A stretch of DNA of 39,355 nucleotides from Candidatus Nealsoniibacteriota bacterium (GTDB lineage Bacteria > Patescibacteriota > Minisyncoccia > Minisyncoccales > GWA2-38-27): NCBI GenBank assembly GCA_030616085.1, contig JAUWYA010000006.1:1-39355 (forward strand). The letters run 5' to 3'. The translations under genes and the position numbers were made by a program. Within the stretch, counting starts at the first letter, position 1. Every line of letters begins with the position of its first letter. Positions 30,186 through 36,435 of this stretch are shown in pieces. The notes under the pieces are model-generated. The model was not told the origin of the DNA and did not search any database. It saw nothing but the letters and a program-made list of their open reading frames with translations.

Positions 30186-32525
30186 TTAGTCTTCTTCCTC
30201 AATCGGAACAACAGGCGGCTCTTCTTCAACTATTCCTTTTAATGCCTTTTCTCCAGCCCTTAAATTGTTTAAAATCGCAATCACTAATGAATGGTCAGGG
30301 TTTGCATCTAGAATCTTCTCAAATGTTTTGATAGCCAATTGCTTTTCTCCTAATTCATCGTAGGTCAAGCCCAAAAAGTACAAAGCATTAGCATAATCAG
30401 GGTTTAGCAAAATCGCTCTTTCAAATTCAGCTCTGGCCTTTTCATAATCTTGGCTCTGAAAATAGACCAATCCCAATTGAAAAGCCAAACCAACATCATA
30501 AGGAGCAAAAGTTCTTGCTTTTTCAAGCTGAGTAATCATTTCTGCTCCTTTTCCCTGAGCTTGATAAACCATTGCTAATTGAAAATGGGCTGGGGCATAA
30601 TCAGATTTCATTTCAATCGCTTTGTTAAACTGATTTTCAGCTTCAACAAGAAGCTCATTTTGCTCTTCTTTTTCTTCGTCTGCAATTAATAAAGAGGCCT
30701 CTCTCAAAAGAACAATTCCTATTTGCGTTGGGAAGAATGGATTAATCGGCTCAAGTTCTGATGCCTTTTCATATGATTCTACTGCCCATTCCTTTGTTCC
30801 TCCGACCATTCCAATCAGATTCTGATACACAGATCCGCGAGCTGACCAATTAACCACATTTTTAGGATTGATTTCAACAGCTGTCTTAGCTGAATTCACA
30901 GCGTTATTAATTAGAATCTGAACTTGCCTGGTAACCTCTGCCTCGGATAAATCTGTTCTTGCTGATATTTCATTTATGTTCTGAAGATAAATCTGGGATA
31001 ATTCCCGCCAATACAAATCTACTCCCGGACTTACTCTGGCTGCATCTTCAAAATGCTCCATGGTCTTAATACTTTCTTCTTCCTGCCAATCTTTCATTCC
31101 TTTTAAATAACTTGCAGCGCCAACATATCTCTGACCCTCAAGAATAAGAGTGCCTAAACCAAAAATGAAAATCAAAGTAAAAGCAAAAGTAATGCCAAGA
31201 GTTACTAAAGAAGAAGGTTTTAGCAAAACTTCTTTTCTAACAGGAGAAAACAAGGAAACAAAACTAGCCATTAATAAAAACCAGACAAAATCCAAAGAAA
31301 GACTTGATTGATATAAGAAATACGCAACGCTTACAGTCAGGAAACTGATAAAAATCCCTAAACCTAATGTCCAATAAGGCCCCTGACCTTCTTCTTGCTT
31401 TTTGGTAAATAAAAACTTTATTCCATAAAAGATAAAAAATCCAAGCAAAGCGAAAAATGATAATATTCCTAAAACCCCTGTAGTGGCTAACATAGTCATC
31501 ATCTTTGAACTTGCCCAATCAAACCTTAAATTCCAAAAACTACCCTGGTTAAAAGCAATATCCTTATACTTTGAGAAATTATAAATAAAAGTACCGGGTC
31601 CTGAACCAATAACTGGGTCTTGCTTTAATGTATTCCAAGCAATATCAAAACTTGCCCGATGAGTTAAGAAAACCTCAATCGGTCTATCCGGAGTTCCAGG
31701 AATCTGAAACCTGAAAAAACTAAAAAGCAAAGCCAAAGCCAAAAAAAACATTGGTAAAACTAACCAACGGTTGTCAAAAACATCTCTTCTCTGAGTACCA
31801 AAAGCAATAACTAAAGCTGAGCCCACTATTACCAGCCACCATGCAACCTGAAAATTTATGAAAAGCAGCAAAACAGCCAAAAGCACAATAGCAGCAATAG
31901 AAAACACTCTTAAATATTTTCCTTTGCCAATAATTAAAAAGATTATAACCAAAGGCAGTAAAATAGCCGCGAAAACAGCCAAACTATTCACTCCACCAAT
32001 CGTATTAAAAGAAACTGCTTTAGTGAAATCAATAGGAATCAAAAACTTGCCGAAGAGTTGAAGCAAACCATAAAGCATTGCTAAAAAAGCGGAAGTCACT
32101 AGCGAAACTATCAGATAAAAAATCTCTTTCTTCTCAAAGATATTAATTACTAAAAAATAAAACAAGACCAGACCTAATAAACTAAGCAAACTTTCTGAAT
32201 TAACCTGAGGCCATCCCCAAAAACTTCCATATCTCCATAAAGAGAAGATTGTTGAAGCAGTATAAACTAAGAATAAAGCTGCTAAAGGAATGTGAACCAA
32301 GCTTAGGCTGAAATTGGCTTTGCCTGAGATTAGGATCTTCAGCATCCAGGCAAATAAAGAAACAAAGACCAAAACAATCAATAAGGCCTGCTTATTAAAG
32401 TCAAGCACATTTGCTGTCCAAGGCAGAAATAAGATAGGAAGCAAAAATGCCAAAAGATAAATACTTATTTTAGAAACCTTTTCGCAGGTTTCAACTATTT
32501 CCGAAGATTTTTGTATGTTTTCCAT
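30186..32525 (-). CDS. O-antigen ligase/polymerase-like membrane protein with TPR tail
   Basis: 779 residues. About twelve membrane helices between 20 and 465, including the Wzy_C-type region (HRASFDIAWNTLKQDPVIGS and GPGTFIYNFSKY, with the large periplasmic loop). The C-terminal third (about 480-760) is soluble and contains TPR units (YAPAHFQLAMVYQAQGKGAE, VGLAFQLGLVYFQSQDYEKA, YANALYFLGLTYDELGEKQL). It ends in an acidic, Pro-rich tail (EEEPPVVPIEEED). The family transfers or polymerises lipid-linked glycans at the membrane, so it may glycosylate surface proteins or build surface polysaccharide. It is leaderless from a promoter that duplicates the rpsF promoter module. Confidence 0.88.
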   Translation of the reverse strand: MENIQKSSEIVETCEKVSKISIYLLAFLLPILFLPWTANVLDFNKQALLIVLVFVSLFAWMLKILISGKANFSLSLVHIPLAALFLVYTASTIFSLWRYGSFWGWPQVNSESLLSLLGLVLFYFLVINIFEKKEIFYLIVSLVTSAFLAMLYGLLQLFGKFLIPIDFTKAVSFNTIGGVNSLAVFAAILLPLVIIFLIIGKGKYLRVFSIAAIVLLAVLLLFINFQVAWWLVIVGSALVIAFGTQRRDVFDNRWLVLPMFFLALALLFSFFRFQIPGTPDRPIEVFLTHRASFDIAWNTLKQDPVIGSGPGTFIYNFSKYKDIAFNQGSFWNLRFDWASSKMMTMLATTGVLGILSFFALLGFFIFYGIKFLFTKKQEEGQGPYWTLGLGIFISFLTVSVAYFLYQSSLSLDFVWFLLMASFVSLFSPVRKEVLLKPSSLVTLGITFAFTLIFIFGLGTLILEGQRYVGAASYLKGMKDWQEEESIKTMEHFEDAARVSPGVDLYWRELSQIYLQNINEISARTDLSEAEVTRQVQILINNAVNSAKTAVEINPKNVVNWSARGSVYQNLIGMVGGTKEWAVESYEKASELEPINPFFPTQIGIVLLREASLLIADEEKEEQNELLVEAENQFNKAIEMKSDYAPAHFQLAMVYQAQGKGAEMITQLEKARTFAPYDVGLAFQLGLVYFQSQDYEKARAEFERAILLNPDYANALYFLGLTYDELGEKQLAIKTFEKILDANPDHSLVIAILNNLRAGEKALKGIVEEEPPVVPIEEED

Positions 32526-32577
32526 AATTCAAGATTATATATTTAACCTTAGCGAATCAAGGTTTTCGCTGAAGGCA
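32524..32577 (-). promoter_or_regulatory. Promoter of the ligase/TPR gene, copy of the rpsF promoter module
   Basis: Minus strand: TTGATT (32555-32560), 15 bases, TATAAT (32534-32539), eight bases before ATG. The -35 lies in the loop and arm of a small hairpin (AGCGAA/TTCGCT). The module resembles 16620-16671. Confidence 0.75.
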
Positions 32578-32628
32578 AAGTTCTTATATTTTTATTTTAT
32601 TATTTTTTTTAAGAAACGTCAACCTTTT

Positions 32629-32756
32629 AAATCCAAATGTCAAAATCCAAAGATTCAAATCAAATCCAAAGCTCAAATATCAAAAAAGAATAATAATGTT
32701 TTGGATTTTGGATTTTGGGCTTGATTTGACATTTGTTATTTGGATTTTGGATTTTT
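32629..32756. repeat. A/T-rich long inverted repeat (TTTGGATTT family)
   Basis: The left half is rich in AAATCCAAA and CAAATCAAATCC words (32629-32690). The right half has the complement (32699-32756: TTTGGATTTTGGATTTTG, GATTTGACATTTG). The halves fold back on each other imperfectly. It fills the gap between yraN's stop and the ligase/TPR promoter. Confidence 0.7.
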
Positions 32757-33177
32757 AAGCACTGATATTCTCATAATGCTCAATCCGTTTAACTTGCTTA
32801 TTTTCATCAAGTACAATACACACGGCATCTATTCTAAAATCCATACCCGTCTTGCCGCGAGGCAGGCCGCGAGGCAGATCATAATTCTTTTTCATCATAT
32901 ATACCTGGGCATTTCTAATTAATCTACGTAATTTGTCGCGATTGATAGCGTCTTCAGGAATTCCAAACTGCTCACCTGTTCTTGTTTTAACTTCCACAAA
33001 AACTAAATTATCTTTATGTTGAATCCTGTCTGCCGGCGGGCAAGCAATCAAATCAATTTCAGCATACTTGTTTTTATAATTTTGGTCAATAATAATATAA
33101 CCTTTTTTCTCTAAATACTCTTTTGCAATACTTTCTCCTAAATATCCTATTTCAAGATTATATTTCTTCATACTCAT
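32755..33177 (-). CDS. yraN: YraN/UPF0102 endonuclease-like protein
   Basis: 140 residues, PD-(D/E)XK-like UPF0102 family. GYLGESIAKEYLEKKGY opens the fold and the nuclease-like core is AEIDLIA...LVFVEVKTR (Glu/Asp and Glu-x-Lys). The usual loop between these is lengthened by CPPADRIQ, encoded by a degenerate palindrome (33028-33046). A second insert LPRGLPRGK (101-109) comes from a tandem hairpin element. The role is not established; its place beside comM, dprA and comF supports DNA processing during uptake. It starts 16 bases after comM's stop, separated by a palindrome. Confidence 0.88.
   Translation of the reverse strand: MSMKKYNLEIGYLGESIAKEYLEKKGYIIIDQNYKNKYAEIDLIACPPADRIQHKDNLVFVEVKTRTGEQFGIPEDAINRDKLRRLIRNAQVYMMKKNYDLPRGLPRGKTGMDFRIDAVCIVLDENKQVKRIEHYENISA
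32851..32877. repeat. Tandem mini-hairpin element inside yraN
   Basis: Two copies of a unit on the coding strand (CTGCCTCGCGG, then CCTGCCTCGCGG), each with a GCC-TCGC-GGC mini-hairpin. In frame it encodes LPRGLPRGK, a duplication not expected in the family. Confidence 0.7.
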
Positions 33178-33202
33178 TTAGGATAGGCCAGGCCTATCCT
33201 AA
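33178..33202. repeat. GGCC palindrome at the comM/yraN junction
   Basis: Perfect 12-base arms around a central A (33190). It contains comM's last codons and TAG stop and reaches the base before yraN's ATG. The 17-base core GATAGGCCAGGCCTATC recurs inside comF at 35830-35846. Confidence 0.85.
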
Positions 33203-34738
33203 CTCATAATTCTCTCTTTTGACTCTATATTGTAAAGCTTCTGCCATATGATTAACATTTATATTTTCTGCGGCTTCTAAATCAGCGATAGTCCGGGCAA
33301 CTTTTATCATTTTAAAATAAGAACGGGCTGAAAGATGAAAATTCATTACTGCTTGATTAAGAATTTGTTTTACTTCCTTTGAAAGAAAACAATATTTTTT
33401 AACATGTTCATTTTTCATTTCTGCATTTGTATAAATCTTATCGTTTAAAAATCTTTTTCTTTGCACTTCTCTTGCTTTTATTATTCTTTCTCTTATTCTA
33501 TTTGATGATTCTAAAAATTCTCGTGATTTTTGATCACTTGAAAGGTCTCTAACATCCACTACTGGAACTTCTACATGAAGATCAATACGATCTAAAATTG
33601 GACCTGAAATTCTTTTTCTATATCTTTTAATTTCTCTTTGAGTACAAATACAAGCCTTTTTAGGGTGATACAAATAACCACAGGGGCAGGGATTAGCTGA
33701 AGCAACCAATATAAATCTTGAAGGATATTTAACTCTTGCTTGGCTTCTGGAAATCGTCAGATGTCCATCTTCCATTGGCTGTCTTAACGCCTCCATAACT
33801 GAACGAGGAAATTCGGTAAATTCATCTAAAAATAATACTCCGCGATGAGCTAAGCTTATTTCACCTGGTTGAGGCTTTGTTCCCCCGCCAATAAGCCCTG
33901 GCTGGGAAATCGTATGATGAGGAGACCTAAAAGGACAAACTGTAATAAGTGATCCTTCTGGCGGGATATTTCCTGAAGCAGAATAAATTTTTGTAACCTC
34001 AAGCGACTCTTCCTCCTGAAGCTTTGGCAAAATTCCCGGAAGAGCCCGGGCCAACATTGTTTTCCCAGCTCCAGGACTGCCAATCATAAAAAGATTATGC
34101 CCACCAGCAGCTGAAATTTCTGCTGCTCTTTTTGTCTGCTCTTGACCTAAAATTTCAGCCATATCAAATTCAGCTTTTTCCTCTCTATTACTATTTTCTT
34201 CTTTATGATATTGAGCTGGTCTGATTTGAATTTTTCCTAAAACATGAGCCAATAATTGATTAAGGCTCTCTACTGGATAAACATTAATGCCCTTTATTAT
34301 GGCTGCTTCATTTGCAGATGCCTTTGGCACAAATATGCTTTCAATTCCTTTTTCTTTTGCAAATAACGACAGCAATAATGCTCCTTTTGTATGACGAAGA
34401 GTCCCGTCTAAAGAAAGCTCTCCAAAAAATAAGCTCTTTTTTGGAATTTCACATTTTATAACTGAACCCAAAATACCAACAGCAATAGGTAAGTCATAAT
34501 AAGAGCCTTCTTTAGGAACATCTGCTGGAGCTAAATTTACAATAATTCTCCGAGTTGGCATTTCGATGCCTGAATTAACAATTGCTGTTTTTACTCTTTC
34601 TTTGCTTTCATCAACTGATTTGCTTGGCAAACCAACAATATCAAAAACAGGCAATCCTCTGTTTGCTATATTAACCTCTACATCCACGCCTATCGTTTCC
34701 AAACCCAAGTTTGTTGCTGATGAAACTTTAATGAACAT
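33194..34738 (-). CDS. comM: ComM/YifB Mg-chelatase-like AAA+ protein
   Basis: 514 residues from MFIKVSSATN (34738); an upstream ATG at 34756 would deepen the overlap with dprA. The N-terminal Lon-protease-like domain (VDESKERVKTAIVNSG, INLAP-type segment) is followed by an AAA+ core with Walker A IGSPGAGKTMLARALPGILP, LFLDEF Walker B and SANPCPCG. A C-terminal helical domain follows. A Cys-rich loop (CPCGYLYHPKKACIC) is typical. ComM is a hexameric helicase that extends branch migration during natural transformation. It overlaps dprA by 11 bases, forming a competence operon with dprA and comF upstream and yraN downstream. Confidence 0.94.
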   Translation of the reverse strand: MFIKVSSATNLGLETIGVDVEVNIANRGLPVFDIVGLPSKSVDESKERVKTAIVNSGIEMPTRRIIVNLAPADVPKEGSYYDLPIAVGILGSVIKCEIPKKSLFFGELSLDGTLRHTKGALLLSLFAKEKGIESIFVPKASANEAAIIKGINVYPVESLNQLLAHVLGKIQIRPAQYHKEENSNREEKAEFDMAEILGQEQTKRAAEISAAGGHNLFMIGSPGAGKTMLARALPGILPKLQEEESLEVTKIYSASGNIPPEGSLITVCPFRSPHHTISQPGLIGGGTKPQPGEISLAHRGVLFLDEFTEFPRSVMEALRQPMEDGHLTISRSQARVKYPSRFILVASANPCPCGYLYHPKKACICTQREIKRYRKRISGPILDRIDLHVEVPVVDVRDLSSDQKSREFLESSNRIRERIIKAREVQRKRFLNDKIYTNAEMKNEHVKKYCFLSKEVKQILNQAVMNFHLSARSYFKMIKVARTIADLEAAENINVNHMAEALQYRVKRENYELG

Positions 34739-35585
34739 AATATTTCCCATTCTCAATAAATATAAGGTTTTTTAATTGCATTAAAGACATTGTAGTTCCT
34801 ATTTTAGCAGATGAAATTTCTAATGATCTAGATAATACATCTATTTCCATTGGTTCTTGTTGTAATTTTTGAATGATGCGTTGTTCTAAATCATTTAATG
34901 AATTGTCAAATTCTTTTTTATTAATTATTTTTCTTTTTATATCATAATATTCCAATACATCCCCTGCGCATGTCACCACGCTTACTCCATCTTTAATTAA
35001 TTGACAAATGCCTTCTGAAAGAACACTAGTCAAGGGTCCTGGAACAGCAAAAACTTTTCTTTTATATTTCTTAGCAAGATTAGCTGTAATAAGAGAACCG
35101 CTTTTTAATCCTGCTTCAATAACCATTGTTGCTTTAGATAAACCTGCTATAATTCTATTTCTTTTCGGATAAGTCCAAAAAGCTGGAAGAGAATCTCCTT
35201 CAAATTCAGAAACAATAAGTCCATTATTTTCTAATATATCCACATATAATTTTGTTTGGTATTCTGGATGAATTCTCTCAATTCCGCAAGGCATTATTGC
35301 AATTGTCCTTGCCCCAACATCTAAAGCTGTTTTATGAGCTGTTGCATCAATTCCATACATAAACCCAGAAACAATTGTTATTCCTCTACTAGCTATTTCA
35401 GAAATTAATTTGTTAGTAATTTGCTGACCATAACTTGTCATTCTTCTTGAACCAACAACTGCCAAGCAATTTTCAAAAATTTTCTTATCCCAATTTCCCT
35501 TGTAATATAATTGCTTTGGAGGATCATTAATCTTTTTTAACAATTTCGGATATTGTGGATCATCAAATTTAATTATACCCTGCAT
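34728..35585 (-). CDS. dprA: DNA-processing protein DprA
   Basis: 285 residues. The Rossmann-like core shows VVGSRRMTSYG, IVSGFMYGIDATAHKTAL, PCGIERIHPE, YPKRNRIIAGLS and GSLITANLAKKYKRKVFAVPG. The N-terminus lacks the long SAM-like domain of some homologues, and the C-terminus carries a small winged helix (SLNDLEQRIIQKL, LSRSLEISSAKIGTTMSLMQL). DprA protects imported single strands and loads RecA. It follows comF after a 123-base A/T-rich inverted repeat and overlaps comM. Confidence 0.95.
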   Translation of the reverse strand: MQGIIKFDDPQYPKLLKKINDPPKQLYYKGNWDKKIFENCLAVVGSRRMTSYGQQITNKLISEIASRGITIVSGFMYGIDATAHKTALDVGARTIAIMPCGIERIHPEYQTKLYVDILENNGLIVSEFEGDSLPAFWTYPKRNRIIAGLSKATMVIEAGLKSGSLITANLAKKYKRKVFAVPGPLTSVLSEGICQLIKDGVSVVTCAGDVLEYYDIKRKIINKKEFDNSLNDLEQRIIQKLQQEPMEIDVLSRSLEISSAKIGTTMSLMQLKNLIFIENGKYYVH

Positions 35586-35587
35586 GA

Positions 35588-35706
35588 TTAATTTTGAATT
35601 TCTAATTTTGAATTTTGAATCAAATTCGAATTTTTAATGTTTTAATGTTTCGATATTTTAAAATTAAATCATTTAAAATTTATTCGAAATTCGAAATTGA
35701 AAATTA
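35588..35706. repeat. A/T-rich inverted repeat between comF and dprA
   Basis: TTTTGAATTTCTAATTTTG-type words on the left and ATTCGAAATTCGAAATTG on the right are complementary and fold on each other with a central A/T loop (AAATTAAATCATTTAAAATT). It fills the gap between the two competence genes. A different word family from that at 32629. Confidence 0.65.
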
Positions 35707-35708
35707 GT

Positions 35709-36431
35709 TTAAGGGGTTCTCGCAAGGGTAAATCCCCAAACTTTTTGAACCCCTGCTTTTTTTAAAATTTTGCAGCATTCTTTCATTGTAGCTCCGGTTG
35801 TAAAAACATCATCAACCAATAAAACCTGTGATAGGCCAGGCCTATCATAAAACTTAAAGCAGTTCTTTACATTTTTTAAACGTTCTTCTTTACTTAATTT
35901 TGCTTGATCTTCAGTATCAACAACTTTCTCTAACAAAGATATAAATCTGGTCTCGACCTTTTTGGCTAATTCTCTGGCAATAAGTTTTGCCTGGTTAAAT
36001 CCTCTTCTTTTTTCCTTTTTTATATACATTGGGACATAAGTAATATATGTATTGCCAGAAGATAGAAAAGACAAAAACGAATAAAACCTATTTATATCTC
36101 TTGCTATTAATTTAAATGAATTCTCTACACATTCATGAATGATATGGGTTGAACCATCGTATTTAATCTTATAAACTAACTTCTTAATTAATGCTTCGTA
36201 GTCCCACATACTTATCAAGCCGTCTAAACCATACTTTTTAATGCAATTCTGATGGATTTCTCCAGAAAAACTTGAATTACAGCAATTTGGACAAACTGGC
36301 ATAGCTTCTGAAACAAAGACGCTACATTTATCACAAATATATTTTCCTTCTCTCCTGCAATTTATACAAACCTTGGGGAATAAAATGTCTAATAATATAT
36401 TTTTAGTTTTGGTTGTTATAATCTTATTCAT
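35709..36431 (-). CDS. comF: ComF family protein
   Basis: 240 residues from MNKIITTKTKN (36431). An earlier in-frame ATG lies in the preceding gene and would add an unlikely Asn/Gln stretch. An N-terminal zinc ribbon (CINCRREGKYICDKC, CPNCC) is followed by a phosphoribosyltransferase-like domain with YVPMYIKKEKRRGFNQ and the PRPP loop VLLVDDVFTTGATM. ComF assists DNA uptake and transformation. A palindrome encoding DRPGL lies just before the PRPP loop (residues 195-201). It starts four bases after the stop of the large surface protein. Confidence 0.92.
   Translation of the reverse strand: MNKIITTKTKNILLDILFPKVCINCRREGKYICDKCSVFVSEAMPVCPNCCNSSFSGEIHQNCIKKYGLDGLISMWDYEALIKKLVYKIKYDGSTHIIHECVENSFKLIARDINRFYSFLSFLSSGNTYITYVPMYIKKEKRRGFNQAKLIARELAKKVETRFISLLEKVVDTEDQAKLSKEERLKNVKNCFKFYDRPGLSQVLLVDDVFTTGATMKECCKILKKAGVQKVWGFTLARTP
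35829..35847. repeat. GGCC palindrome inside comF
   Basis: TGATAGGCC and GGCCTATCA around a central A, sharing a 17-base core with the comM/yraN junction palindrome. In frame it encodes DRPGLS before the PRPP-binding loop. Confidence 0.85.
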
Positions 36432-36435
36432 AATT

